A stretch of DNA of 64,000 nucleotides from an uncultured Veillonella sp. (GCF_937981445.1 NZ_CALJON010000031.1:1-64000), one strand, 5' to 3'. Counted from the stretch's first letter, positions 18,353 to 27,882 are shown. The notes: a model not told the origin generated them from the sequence alone. Numbers and translations: made by a program.

Positions 18353-18681
18353 TAACTCCAAAAGGGTTGAATATAAAGCAAAGATAATCAATTAAAATCA
18401 GAAAATTACGTTAATATGGAGTAGCAACAAGAAAATAATCCATAAGGGTAATTGACATAAAGTATCATTTACTATAAAATATTTGTGGTAATAAATTAAA
18501 TAGGCTGTTTTGTTACTAGATATATTGATAGCGAAACAGATAATACAATAATTATAAATTAAAGTGATGCTAAGTAGCATTTGGAAAAGAATATCAGGAA
18601 AGCCAAAAGTTGGCCTCGTTTAAAGTTATTCAATTTTGGATAACTTAGGTTTAGTGTAGAAACGAAATGAGGAATTTTTGT
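18353..18681 (+). promoter_or_regulatory. Upstream region of the uptake island: promoter and Fur-like site
   Basis: This 329-bp gap has no gene. TTGACA at 18452-18457 is followed after 17 nt by TAAAAT (18475-18480). A Fur-like AT-rich element, gataatcaattaaaatc (18383-18399), lies upstream, and the identical 17-mer occurs at 46119-46135. Iron control of the following uptake genes would make sense. The binding assignment is inference. Confidence 0.45.
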
Positions 18682-19782
18682 ATGAAGCGCGTCGATTCGA
18701 CGGCGAATGGAATGGACCTGAGCAATGTACCAAATGTTACAAAACATCGCACTGATATAATAGGCAGTTGGGCTGTAACAGGTCTGACTGCCTTTTTGTT
18801 GTTTGTCATAGTGTTGGCCATTGCCTTAGGAAGTGTGGTAATTCCAGCTGGGGATGTTATGAACATTATTATGGCGAAATTAAGTGGTACTGATGTACAT
18901 CATATAGCGCCCGCTATAGTGGATATTGTGTGGGATATTAGGGTGCCAAGAGTTATGTTAGCTGCCTTAGTAGGTGCTGGTTTAGCTCTTTCAGGGACAA
19001 TTATGCAGGCATCAGTACAAAATCCATTAGCCGAACCATTTATATTAGGGATTGCCTCTGGGGCCTCGGTAGGGGCTGTAGTGGCTATATTGTTGGGATA
19101 TGTATTAGGCGCTGCTAATGTGGGTGTTCCTATTTGGGCCTTTGGTGGCGCTATTATAGCTACCTTAGGGGTGCTTATGTTAGCAGGCATGGGGAAAAAG
19201 ATTTCCACTGTAAAGTTAGTGTTAGCTGGTGCTGTGGTGAGTGCGTTGTGCACAGCATTATCTAATTTCATTATTTATATGGCAGGCGATGCAGAAGGCA
19301 TGCAAAGTGCAGCATTTTGGACGATGGGGTCATTAGCAGATGCTAAGTGGTCGATGTTATTATGGCCAATTTTAGTGGTTGCTGGAATGAGCCTTTATTT
19401 TTTATCCCAAGTGAGAGCCTTAGATGCTCTATTATTGGGGGAAGAAATGGCCATTACTTTAGGGATTAATGCGACGCGAAAACGGTACATTTATATGGCC
19501 TGTATCGCTTTCTTAACAGGTGTACTCGTGTCACAGTGCGGCATCATCGGTTTTGTGGGGCTTGTTATTCCTCATATGTCGCGTAATTTTGTTGGCGTAG
19601 GGCATAAGCGCTTACTCCCCGTGGTTATTTTGGGTGGCGCTAGCTTTCTTGTGTTAGCAGATTTGTTGTCTCGTGTATTATTGCCTGCAGGCGATTTGCC
19701 TATTGGCATTTTGACGGCCCTATTGGGGGCGCCGCTCTTTATGAAGCTCTTGTTTGGTAGTAGTAAGAATTTTGGGGCTTAG
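18682..19782 (+). CDS. FecCD-family ABC transporter permease
   Basis: A 366-residue inner-membrane permease with about ten helices, of the BtuC/FecCD/FhuB group that passes siderophores, heme or cobalamin into the cytoplasm. Typical segments are RVPRVMLAALVGAGLALSG, NPLAEPFILGIASGAS and, near the end, GFVGLVIPHMSR. The ATG at 18682 is chosen because GAGGA lies 8 nt upstream; an ATG 15 bases earlier has no such site. It is followed at once by an ATPase and a binding protein, and forms a three-gene importer. With one permease gene it would act as a homodimer. The ligand is not identifiable. Confidence 0.92.
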   Translation: MKRVDSTANGMDLSNVPNVTKHRTDIIGSWAVTGLTAFLLFVIVLAIALGSVVIPAGDVMNIIMAKLSGTDVHHIAPAIVDIVWDIRVPRVMLAALVGAGLALSGTIMQASVQNPLAEPFILGIASGASVGAVVAILLGYVLGAANVGVPIWAFGGAIIATLGVLMLAGMGKKISTVKLVLAGAVVSALCTALSNFIIYMAGDAEGMQSAAFWTMGSLADAKWSMLLWPILVVAGMSLYFLSQVRALDALLLGEEMAITLGINATRKRYIYMACIAFLTGVLVSQCGIIGFVGLVIPHMSRNFVGVGHKRLLPVVILGGASFLVLADLLSRVLLPAGDLPIGILTALLGAPLFMKLLFGSSKNFGA

Positions 19783-19795
19783 AGAGGAGCGGACG

Positions 19796-20611
19796 ATGCA
19801 AACAATACAAATTGAAAATGTAAGCTACGCCATTGATTCCGTTGAGATTTTGAAAAATCTATCGTTGACTGTGCCGGCACAGAAATTTGTGGGTCTCATG
19901 GGGCCTAATGGCTGTGGCAAATCCACATTACTTAAACATTTATACCGAATATTGCCTGTGCAACAGGGGCGCATTTTATTTGATGATACGCCTATTGAAT
20001 CCATTCCTTTACGGGAAGCGGCACAGAAAATTGGCGTTATGGGACAATTTCATACGGTGAATTTTGATTTTACCGTATGGCAAATTGTGATGATGGGACG
20101 CACGCCCTATAAAAAAGGTTTTGATGATGATACGGAAGAGGATATGCACCTAGCTAGTGAAGCACTTCGAAGGGTGGGCATGTTAGATCGAGCAAAGCGA
20201 AGCTTTAATTCTTTGTCTGGTGGGGAACAACAGCGTGTTATGTTGGCCCGGGTGTTATGCCAAGAACCGGACTATTTAATTTTAGATGAGCCTACAAACC
20301 ATTTAGATATCACGTATCAGTTAGAGCTTTTAGAAGTTATTAAAGGCTTGGGCGTTGGTGTTATTGCAGCGCTTCATGATTTGAATTTGGCATCACTATT
20401 TTGTGATGAAGTTTTTATTATGAAACAAGGCACGCTCGTTACACACGGCACACCGGCTTCGATTATTACAGAAGATCTTATAGAGGCGGTGTACGAAGTA
20501 CAAAGCCAGGTAACTCATAATGATGAGGGTATTCCTATAATTACTTATGGGCGACAGCCTTTGCGGCATATTACTACACCATCCTTTGGGAAAGGAGGGG
20601 CGCCCCTATGA
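19796..20611 (+). CDS. ABC transporter ATPase, iron-chelate/B12 type
   Basis: A 271-residue ATPase that powers the adjacent FecCD permease. Walker A GPNGCGKST is at 36-44, the Q-loop near GQFHTVNF, the signature LSGGEQ at 140-145, Walker B LILDEP at 161-166 and the switch His in AALHDLNLAS. The C-terminus has the FepC/FhuC-like tail TPASIITEDLIEAVY. The start has GAGGAG 7 nt upstream and lies 13 bp after the permease stop. Its end overlaps the next gene by 4 bp (ATGA), showing tight coupling. Confidence 0.93.
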   Translation: MQTIQIENVSYAIDSVEILKNLSLTVPAQKFVGLMGPNGCGKSTLLKHLYRILPVQQGRILFDDTPIESIPLREAAQKIGVMGQFHTVNFDFTVWQIVMMGRTPYKKGFDDDTEEDMHLASEALRRVGMLDRAKRSFNSLSGGEQQRVMLARVLCQEPDYLILDEPTNHLDITYQLELLEVIKGLGVGVIAALHDLNLASLFCDEVFIMKQGTLVTHGTPASIITEDLIEAVYEVQSQVTHNDEGIPIITYGRQPLRHITTPSFGKGGAPL

Positions 20612-21633
20612 TATCGACTTGGGAGCGTTGGAGTCGCCGTCTTATTGGTACTGTTAGCCTCATGGGGCTGTTGGTTCTCGCGTGGTTTTCTTTTACGAAT
20701 GGTCATTGGCAAGTGATTGGACAAGGTCCTGAGACGGAAAGTGGCATTGAAATAGAAAATGTAGACAGTGATGGCAATCCATTGCGTTTTGTTTATAAAG
20801 AAGCACCGCGCCGTGTGATTAGCACATATCCAGGGGCCACGGAATTACTCATTGATTTGGGACTACAGGACCGAATTGTAGGTACTGTAGCGCCTTATGG
20901 GGAAGAGCCTGCCCGGTACGCAGAGGTCTACAGTAGTCTGCCTTTGTTGACTACAGCTTATGTGCCAAGCCGAGAACAAGTATTTGTGAAGGAACCTGAT
21001 TTGATTTTGGGGTGGTCGCATCATTTTACGCCGGCTAGTCTCGGCGATGTGCGCCAGTGGTATGACCGGGGCACGGGCATTTATATAGTGCCTGCTACGA
21101 TTCGTAAAAATGCCCCTACTTTAGAATCAACTATATATCCTTTTATTGATGACATGGGGCGCTTATTTAATGTGCCTCTTGTGGCAAGTGCCTATAAAGG
21201 ACAATTGGAGCAGCGCGTTCAAGCCGTTCTCAATCGTGTGGCAGCGCGTGATCATAAACCTAATGTCCTCATTTTACAAGCTCATGGACATAGTACATAT
21301 AGTCTCTATGGTCCGGTGTATCTCGTTGATGACATTGTAAAAAAGGCGGGTGGTCATAATATGACCAATCGCCAAATATCTATTGTAGGGCCTGAACGTG
21401 TGTTGGCGTTTGATCCCGATATGATTGTGTATGTGACTGTAAGCCAAGGGGCGAAGTCTTTATCAGACGAAGCCGCTATTGCAGAGCTTAAGAATGATCC
21501 TAATTTAGCCAGTATGCGGGCTATTAGGGAGGGCAAGATTATTGCCGTGCCTTTTGCTGATGTAAATAATGGTAATGGTCGTGTTGTTGATGCCTTAGAG
21601 AAAATTGAAAAAGGTATTGAGGAGGAATTATAA
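20608..21633 (+). CDS. ABC transporter substrate-binding protein (TroA/FepB-like fold)
   Basis: A 341-residue binding protein of the iron-complex/B12 class that would deliver ligand to the preceding permease. An N-terminal hydrophobic segment (about residues 12-28) follows RR and lacks a lipobox cysteine, so it is either a signal anchor or a cleaved signal. The domain begins with RRVISTYPGATELLIDLGL, and the second lobe includes GGHNMTNRQISIVGPE. It overlaps the ATPase gene by 4 bp and is followed within 1 bp by the receptor gene, so receptor, binding protein and ABC parts are probably expressed together. Confidence 0.87.
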   Translation: MISTWERWSRRLIGTVSLMGLLVLAWFSFTNGHWQVIGQGPETESGIEIENVDSDGNPLRFVYKEAPRRVISTYPGATELLIDLGLQDRIVGTVAPYGEEPARYAEVYSSLPLLTTAYVPSREQVFVKEPDLILGWSHHFTPASLGDVRQWYDRGTGIYIVPATIRKNAPTLESTIYPFIDDMGRLFNVPLVASAYKGQLEQRVQAVLNRVAARDHKPNVLILQAHGHSTYSLYGPVYLVDDIVKKAGGHNMTNRQISIVGPERVLAFDPDMIVYVTVSQGAKSLSDEAAIAELKNDPNLASMRAIREGKIIAVPFADVNNGNGRVVDALEKIEKGIEEEL

Positions 21634-21634
21634 A

Positions 21635-23551
21635 ATGAAATTAACACATCCTGTTGTTCGTGGACGTTTGACTAAAGCTGTAATGGCAGCCTTTGTATTG
21701 ACTGCCAGTGGTTCTGCTTGGGCCTATGCGGCTGATGCGGATTCCAATGTATATGATTTAGGTGAAGTGCTAGTAACTGCCAATCGTATGACAGAGAAGA
21801 AAATTGATGTGCCTGCTGATACAACAGTGATTTCTGCAAAACAAATTGAAGACGGCAATTATGATAGCGTATCGGATGCTTTAAAAGCGAATAATGTACC
21901 AGTTGTACAAAAAGGTTTTGCAGCCTATCCAGAATTAAATGGTGATACTCGTGTGCTAGTGATGGTTAATGGACGAAAAATCACTTGGGAGCACCTAGTT
22001 GTATCTGGTTCTAATAACTCCATTGATATTGACCAATTGCCAATTGAAAATGTAGAGCGTATTGAAGTTGTTAAAGGCCCTAATTCCTCCTTATATGGTG
22101 AAAAGGCTGTAGCCGGCGTTATTAACATTATTACTAAGCAAGGTATTGAAGGACAAGAAACTAAAGTTCGTGCTGAAGTGGGTACTTGGGGGCATCAAAA
22201 AGCAAGCATCGTAACCCAAGGGGGCGATGAGAATGATGCATACTTTGTAAGTTATAGCAAAGAAAAACAAAAGAGCTATGAATACAAGGATAATCGTGGT
22301 AATCATCATGTGTTCCCTGATAGCACCATCGATCGTGATACCTTTACGGCCCGTTATGACCATTACTATGCAGAAGATCAATTAAGCTTAGACTTCTCCT
22401 ATAGTAATCGAAATGATGGCTTTGGTATTTATCTCAGTGATCCATTAAATGGTACACCTTATGGTGCTGGCATGAAGAATAAAACTATTGATGCTAGCTA
22501 TGGTGCTACTTATTATTTCGGCTCTGGAAATGATACTTTTATCCGTACGTACCGCAATACAGAAAAATCCAATGCACCATTTGCAGGCACTCCATATAAC
22601 CATGATCTAGCTATGTTTGGTGTAGAAGGCCAGAAGACTTGGCATATTGATGACCATACTTTAATTGGCGGTGTAACCTATAATCGTGAATCCATCGATG
22701 AAGAAAATGAAGGTGTAAGTTTCAATAAAAATGCCAATACTAAAGCGGCTTACTTAGAAGATAAGTGGGAACTTGGCAATGGCTGGACAGCTAATCTTGG
22801 TACCCGCTATGAGCATCACAATGAATTCGGTGGGGACTGGGCATCTCATGTGGGCATTAATAAGAAATTAGATGATCGTACCCATGTATATGCATCTTGG
22901 GGACAAGCAGTAAATAATCCGACCTTGAAGATGATGTATGCGAACTCTCCATATTGGATTGGGAACCCTGATTTGAAACAAGAACGTTCTTACACATATA
23001 CCCTCGGTGTTGATAGCCAAGTAAATGACCGTTTAAGCGTATCAGCTAGTGTGTTTGAAAGTCATTTAAAAGACGCCATTGATTGGGAATGGAATACAGC
23101 GATTAGCCGCACTGTTTATTACAATGTAAACAAGGAAGAACGCCAAGGTCTTAACCTCAGCGCTACGTATAAATTAGATGATGCTTGGAAAGTAAAAGGT
23201 TTCTACAATTTCTTGCGTCAAAAAGTAGATAGCGGCAATGGCATGAATGCCGATGCGAAAAACCGTCATCCTAATACATATGGTTTAGAACTTACCTATG
23301 AAAAGAATCGTTGGAGTGTTATCAATACCCTCCAATATGTAACGGGTCGCTCTACAGCTTACTTCACAGATTCCAAATACTTCACTTGGGATATGAATGT
23401 AAACTATAAACTCAACGAGTCTACTAAAATCTACGCCCAAGGATTTAACTTAACTGACGAATCTTATGAAGTAGAACCTTATAGCACACCAATTGGTGCT
23501 TATGCAATGCCTGGTCGTCATTATGTAGTGGGTGTTGAACATAAATTCTAA
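21635..23551 (+). CDS. TonB-dependent outer-membrane receptor (first paralogue)
   Basis: A 638-residue outer-membrane gated barrel. A signal peptide spans about residues 1-33 (AWAYA). The plug domain follows with VYDLGEVLVTANR as the probable TonB-box region, and the plug signature IERIEVVKGPNSSLYG and GVINIITK. The 22-strand barrel ends in the aromatic C-terminus GVEHKF. The ATG at 21635 follows GGAGG by 9 nt. It sits directly after an ABC importer and shows strong similarity throughout to the receptor at 25721-27646, which indicates gene duplication. Ligand unknown; siderophore, heme or cobalamin are all possible. Confidence 0.92.
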   Translation: MKLTHPVVRGRLTKAVMAAFVLTASGSAWAYAADADSNVYDLGEVLVTANRMTEKKIDVPADTTVISAKQIEDGNYDSVSDALKANNVPVVQKGFAAYPELNGDTRVLVMVNGRKITWEHLVVSGSNNSIDIDQLPIENVERIEVVKGPNSSLYGEKAVAGVINIITKQGIEGQETKVRAEVGTWGHQKASIVTQGGDENDAYFVSYSKEKQKSYEYKDNRGNHHVFPDSTIDRDTFTARYDHYYAEDQLSLDFSYSNRNDGFGIYLSDPLNGTPYGAGMKNKTIDASYGATYYFGSGNDTFIRTYRNTEKSNAPFAGTPYNHDLAMFGVEGQKTWHIDDHTLIGGVTYNRESIDEENEGVSFNKNANTKAAYLEDKWELGNGWTANLGTRYEHHNEFGGDWASHVGINKKLDDRTHVYASWGQAVNNPTLKMMYANSPYWIGNPDLKQERSYTYTLGVDSQVNDRLSVSASVFESHLKDAIDWEWNTAISRTVYYNVNKEERQGLNLSATYKLDDAWKVKGFYNFLRQKVDSGNGMNADAKNRHPNTYGLELTYEKNRWSVINTLQYVTGRSTAYFTDSKYFTWDMNVNYKLNESTKIYAQGFNLTDESYEVEPYSTPIGAYAMPGRHYVVGVEHKF

Positions 23552-23611
23552 TCTCATCATAATGTATAGATATTGATTTCATAGTCGCTTGATTCATATT
23601 GATAATGATTG

Positions 23612-23690
23612 ATTACAGAGCAGAATGATTGCGTAGTTGTTTGATTTATAGCTGGGTAATAATTAATTACAGAGCAGAATGATTACATAG
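23612..23690. repeat. Direct repeat in the gap before exbB
   Basis: attacagagcagaatgatt occurs at about 23613-23631 and again at 23666-23684, each followed by a similar c-tagt. The 300-bp gap has no gene. It also holds gataatgat (about 23600-23608), which resembles half of a Fur site, and a small hairpin tgcggc-tta-gccgca near 23763-23777 that may stop receptor transcripts. Confidence 0.6.
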
Positions 23691-23851
23691 TAGATTATTT
23701 CTGACTTGGTAGTGACTGATTACTTTATGTATTCATCGTGATGAGTAGTATAAAAAGTCTGGTGCGGCTTAGCCGCATCAGCTCCACAATATTGTCTAGG
23801 ATGCTAGGCTGTTAGTTTTTAAGATATATGAATAAGAAAAGAGGAAAAATA

Positions 23852-24454
23852 ATGGAAATAGTAGAGTTATTTCATCAAGGTGGCTTAGTAATGTATCCTT
23901 TATTACTTTGCTCCATCATTTCAATTGCAATTTTAGTAGAACGTTTACGCACATACAGTGCAGCAAAATCCAATATGGATAAACTGCGTGAAGAGATTCC
24001 TCAGTTGACCGCAAAAAATGATATGAATGGGCTAGAAGCCTTATGCGCTGAAGATGGTGGCGTTGCTTCTGAAATGTTAACTGCAGCGATTCGCCGTGAA
24101 AGTATTAAATCTAAGAGCGCCGCTCTTCAAGGGGCTGCTGGGGCCATTGCAGGGCGCCTTCGCTCTCGTTTGAATTATTTAGAAACTATCGTTACCTTAT
24201 CGCCTTTACTTGGGTTATTAGGCACTGTAACCGGTATGATTAGCTCCTTCAGTGTTCTTTCTGTATCTGATGGACAACCATTTGCTATTACTGGCGGTGT
24301 AGGCGAAGCATTAATTGCGACAGCTACTGGTTTATGTGTGGCCATTATTGCGCTTGTTATTCATGCGTATTTAGTACAAAAACAAGATAAATTGATTACT
24401 GATATGGAAGAAATTAGTAATGTGTATATGAATTCAGCTGCTGATATAGCATAA
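23852..24454 (+). CDS. exbB: ExbB/TolQ-type proton channel subunit
   Basis: A 200-residue inner-membrane protein of the MotA/TolQ/ExbB family. One helix lies near the N-terminus (GGLVMYPLLLCSIISIAILVE) and two lie near the C-terminus, the latter including LLGLLGTVTGMI, the family signature. With ExbD it uses the proton gradient to energise TonB. The ATG at 23852 has AGAGGA 6 nt upstream; an earlier ATG at 23828 lacks one. exbD and tonB follow in order with short gaps, and receptors lie on both sides, so a role in TonB energising is more likely than a Tol role. Confidence 0.9.
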   Translation: MEIVELFHQGGLVMYPLLLCSIISIAILVERLRTYSAAKSNMDKLREEIPQLTAKNDMNGLEALCAEDGGVASEMLTAAIRRESIKSKSAALQGAAGAIAGRLRSRLNYLETIVTLSPLLGLLGTVTGMISSFSVLSVSDGQPFAITGGVGEALIATATGLCVAIIALVIHAYLVQKQDKLITDMEEISNVYMNSAADIA

Positions 24455-24467
24455 AAAGGAGTTAAGT

Positions 24468-24872
24468 ATGCAACTTAGAAGTTTGAGAACTACTAATAAG
24501 TCTAAGCTTATGATCATTCCGATGATTGATATTATCTTCTTCCTGTTAGTATTCTTCATGATGAGTATGCTATCCATGGTAGTACAGCGTTCTATGCCAG
24601 TTAATTTACCGACTGCATTAGCCGGTGCGGTAGATATTCAGCGCAAGATTCCTATTACAATTACTGCTGACGGCAGCATTTATGTAGAACAAGATAAGAT
24701 GGACCTTAATGGCATGGTGAAACGTCTGCAAGTAGAGAAGGCTAAAGGGGAAGATATTACCATTATTTTACGTGCCGATACAAAGGCCCAATATGGTGAA
24801 TTTGTGCAAGTCTTAGATACATTAAAGACAATGCAATTAACGAAGATTGCGGTAGCAACAGAAAGTAAGTAG
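24468..24872 (+). CDS. exbD: ExbD/TolR-type transport protein
   Basis: A 134-residue bitopic inner-membrane protein. A single helix near residues 14-35 contains the conserved aspartate in IPMIDIIFFLLVFFMM, the residue used for proton passage in this family. The rest is a periplasmic domain ending with the family-type QLTKIAVATE. The start has AAAAGGAG 6 nt upstream and is 13 bp after exbB. It forms the motor complex with ExbB and TonB. Confidence 0.92.
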   Translation: MQLRSLRTTNKSKLMIIPMIDIIFFLLVFFMMSMLSMVVQRSMPVNLPTALAGAVDIQRKIPITITADGSIYVEQDKMDLNGMVKRLQVEKAKGEDITIILRADTKAQYGEFVQVLDTLKTMQLTKIAVATESK

Positions 24873-24881
24873 GTGATGTAA

Positions 24882-25640
24882 ATGGAAGATACAGCAGTGC
24901 GTGATAAACATGCGGCCTCGCCATTTGCTCATATTTATAAAGACCGTTGGAAAATGGCCATTACTAGCTCTCTTGTAATTAATTTTGCGTTAGTAGCAGG
25001 TCTTGTGTGGTCCTTGACTCATACGCCTGCAGTGGTGCCAGATACAACGCCGGTGTCAATTAGTCTCATTGGAGATTCGCCTAATGCAGGTGGCAATGGG
25101 GGACCACAAATTGCGGCACCTCAGAAATCTAATATTGCGCCACCACCGCCATTGACAGCACAAGAATTAGAAGATGTAAAAAATGGTGTGCCTGTAAAGC
25201 AGTTAACTGAAACCGTAGCACCTAGTATGAGTCAAGGCGCTACGCCAGTTTCTAGTGGTGGTGCTAGTACGGCGACCGGCGGTGGACAAGGCAGTGGGAT
25301 TGGTACGGGCACTGAAGAAGGACGCCAAGGTGATCCTAATGGCTCTGAAGACGGTGTCTTAGGCGGTAGTGCCAATGGTGTGGTACAAGAAGATGTAGTT
25401 ATTGCACCAGAATACTTAGGACCTACCAATATTGAAGGTGATGCTCCTGGTGCTGTAACCGTACATTTTACTATTGACTCTGATGGTAATGTAGCGGCTG
25501 CAAGCATTAGTAGTAGCAGTGGTAGCCGTACCTATGATCGTAAGGTACTTGGCATTGTGCGCTCTGCTAGCTTTTCACCTAAAACAATTAATGGAACGGC
25601 CGTGTCTTCACAGGCTACTTTGACATTTAGGCCTAATTAA
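24882..25640 (+). CDS. tonB: TonB-family energy transducer
   Basis: A 252-residue protein with a cytoplasmic N-terminus, one membrane helix (about residues 28-47), a long flexible linker and a C-terminal TonB domain (about 180-252) with VTVHFTIDSDGNVAAASI and a final TLTFRPN. The linker is rich in Gly, Ser and Thr (for example GGGQGSGIGTGTEEG) rather than the Pro-Lys/Pro-Glu repeats of enterobacterial TonB, with only a short PPPP patch. It links ExbBD to the outer-membrane receptors encoded on both sides. It starts 9 bp after exbD. Confidence 0.9.
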   Translation: MEDTAVRDKHAASPFAHIYKDRWKMAITSSLVINFALVAGLVWSLTHTPAVVPDTTPVSISLIGDSPNAGGNGGPQIAAPQKSNIAPPPPLTAQELEDVKNGVPVKQLTETVAPSMSQGATPVSSGGASTATGGGQGSGIGTGTEEGRQGDPNGSEDGVLGGSANGVVQEDVVIAPEYLGPTNIEGDAPGAVTVHFTIDSDGNVAAASISSSSGSRTYDRKVLGIVRSASFSPKTINGTAVSSQATLTFRPN

Positions 25641-25720
25641 GAGAAGTCAAAATTTTTTTGTGTTTTGTATAGGGTGTTTTTATTGAGTGGGTGTAGGTTA
25701 GCCCTGTTATGGAGGTTTCA

Positions 25721-27646
25721 ATGAAACAGACTCATAAGTATATGAGCCGAGCTATATTAGCTACGTTGGTAGGTACTATGGCAACAACTGTGTGGGCCGC
25801 TGAGGAAACGAATACGGCGGTATATGATTTAGGGGATGTTATGGTGACGGCTAGTCGATTGGCAGAAAAGAAAATAGATATTCCTGCCGATACTACGGTC
25901 ATTAGCGCTAAACAGATTGAGCAAGGTAATTATAGTAATGTTTCAGATGCTTTAAAAGCTAATAATATACCAGTTATACAAAAAGGCTTTGCCGCCTATC
26001 CAGAACTTAATGGTGATACTCGTGTTCTTGTGATGGTGAATGGTCGTAAGATGAACTGGGACCATTTAGTAGTATCTGGGGCTTCTAATGCGATTGATAT
26101 TGACCAAGTGCCAGTAGATAATATTGAGCGTATTGAAGTAGTAAAAGGACCTAACTCTGCACTTTATGGTGAGCGTGCTGTTGCGGGGGTTATTAATATT
26201 ATTACGAAGACACCCGCAGAAGGTCAAAAAACGATGGTGCGTGGTGAGCTTGGATCTTGGGGGCATCGCAAAGGCACTATCATGACTGAAGGGGGCGACG
26301 AAAAGCAAGGCTATTTTGTAAGCTATACTAAGGAACGTCGTGATAATGTGCATTATAAAGATGTGAATGGTAATAGACATGAATTCCCTGACACATATAT
26401 TGACCGTGATAAGTGGACTGCGCGCTATGATCGCTACATTGGAGATGATCAATTAAGTTTAGATTTTAGCCGCATTGAAAAAGAAGACGGCTATGGTATT
26501 CGCTTAAAGAATCCATTAAAGGGCATTGTTACTGGGGCAGGCAATGTTAAAGATACAGTGGATATGAGTTATGGCATTACCTATAATTTTGGCATCGATT
26601 CTGGGACTTTTATTCGTGCCTATAGAAATACAGAAACTAGCGAATCCGGCTTTGGCTCAGGTTCTTCAGCGAGTTCTTACGGCCATGATTTATCCATGGA
26701 CGGTTTAGAAGGACAAAAGACCTGGACCTTGGGAGACCATACTTTGATTAGTGGTCTTACTTACAATCAAGAGCATATTAAAGAAGAAAATAATGGTGTA
26801 GCCTTTGATAAATCTATGATTAGCAAGGCCGTATATGCTGAAGATAAATGGGAATTAGGTTCTGGCTGGACGGCTAATTTGGGTACGCGTTATGAACATC
26901 ATGATACCTTTGGTGGCGATTTTGCTTCGCATATAGGATTGAATAAAAAGCTCAATGACCATACGCATGCCTATGTGTCTTGGGGACAAGCGGTCAATAA
27001 TCCGACACTTAAGATGTTATATGCCAATACAGAATTCTGGCGAGGTAATCCTGATTTGGAACAAGAGAAATCTCAAACTGTTACATTAGGGATTGACAGT
27101 GCCGTAAATAATCGATTAACGGTGTCAGCGAGTGTGTTTAAGAGTCGATTAAAAAATGCACTCTCTTGGGTAAATGGTTATGATGGACCTGATAATACGT
27201 ATATTCCAGGTTATTATGAAAATGTAAATCGTGAAAAACGGCAAGGTCTTAACTTAAGCGCTACGTATAAATTAGATGATGCATGGCGACTTAAAATGGG
27301 CTACAGTTATTTAAAAATAAAACAAGATGTAGGTAATGGCTATGTGAATGACAGCAATAATCGCCATCCGAATCGCTACAGTGTAGAGCTTTCCTATGAA
27401 AAGAATCGTTGGGCCGTGAATAATTTATTCCAATATGTAACTGGTCGCTCTGAGTCAAAATATTCAGACTCTTCCTATTTTGTGTGGGATGTGAATATAA
27501 ATTACAAACTCAATGAGTCAACAAAAATTTATGCACAGGCGTTTAACTTAACGAATGAATCTTATGAAGTAGAGCTATCCACAACTATTGGTTCCTATGC
27601 GATGCCAGAGCGCCATTATGTAGTGGGCGTAGAGCATACTTTCTAA
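25721..27646 (+). CDS. TonB-dependent outer-membrane receptor (second paralogue)
   Basis: A 641-residue receptor with a signal peptide ending near TVWA, the probable TonB-box region VYDLGDVMVTASR, the plug motif IERIEVVKGPNSALYG and a C-terminal GVEHTF. It aligns with the receptor at 21635-23551 over its whole length, with long identical blocks in the plug (for example DALKANN and the block following QKGFAAYPELNGDTRVLVMV) and more change in the extracellular loops. This suggests duplication followed by a change of ligand. The ATG at 25721 follows GGAGG by 5 nt. Confidence 0.92.
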   Translation: MKQTHKYMSRAILATLVGTMATTVWAAEETNTAVYDLGDVMVTASRLAEKKIDIPADTTVISAKQIEQGNYSNVSDALKANNIPVIQKGFAAYPELNGDTRVLVMVNGRKMNWDHLVVSGASNAIDIDQVPVDNIERIEVVKGPNSALYGERAVAGVINIITKTPAEGQKTMVRGELGSWGHRKGTIMTEGGDEKQGYFVSYTKERRDNVHYKDVNGNRHEFPDTYIDRDKWTARYDRYIGDDQLSLDFSRIEKEDGYGIRLKNPLKGIVTGAGNVKDTVDMSYGITYNFGIDSGTFIRAYRNTETSESGFGSGSSASSYGHDLSMDGLEGQKTWTLGDHTLISGLTYNQEHIKEENNGVAFDKSMISKAVYAEDKWELGSGWTANLGTRYEHHDTFGGDFASHIGLNKKLNDHTHAYVSWGQAVNNPTLKMLYANTEFWRGNPDLEQEKSQTVTLGIDSAVNNRLTVSASVFKSRLKNALSWVNGYDGPDNTYIPGYYENVNREKRQGLNLSATYKLDDAWRLKMGYSYLKIKQDVGNGYVNDSNNRHPNRYSVELSYEKNRWAVNNLFQYVTGRSESKYSDSSYFVWDVNINYKLNESTKIYAQAFNLTNESYEVELSTTIGSYAMPERHYVVGVEHTF

Positions 27647-27710
27647 GTCGTATACTGTTTCAAAGGCAAGACAATATTGTATAACATTATATGTTACGAG
27701 TATTACAGAG

Positions 27711-27744
27711 AAACACACGGCGTATTTAAGTCGTGTGTTTTTTT
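27711..27744 (+). terminator. Terminator after the second receptor
   Basis: The stem aaacacacg/cgtgtgttt has a 12-nt loop and a long T-run. Confidence 0.85.
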
Positions 27745-27834
27745 AGGTACATAAGATTTTGGAGCCATATATAGCATGTCCCTTTAGATATGATGTTTAG
27801 TTTTTTAGATTTGCCATTTAGTTTTTATACATAT

Positions 27835-27882
27835 GATGTTTTAAGTTATATGAAAAAAGATGTTTTAAGTTATATGAAAAAA
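27835..27882. repeat. Tandem 24-bp duplication abutting the ribosome binding site
   Basis: Two perfect copies of a 24-bp unit (27835-27858 and 27859-27882, beginning gatgttttaagttata) stand head to tail. The GAGGAG of the next gene begins directly after the second copy. Such a duplication can gain or lose units by slippage. Confidence 0.9.
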
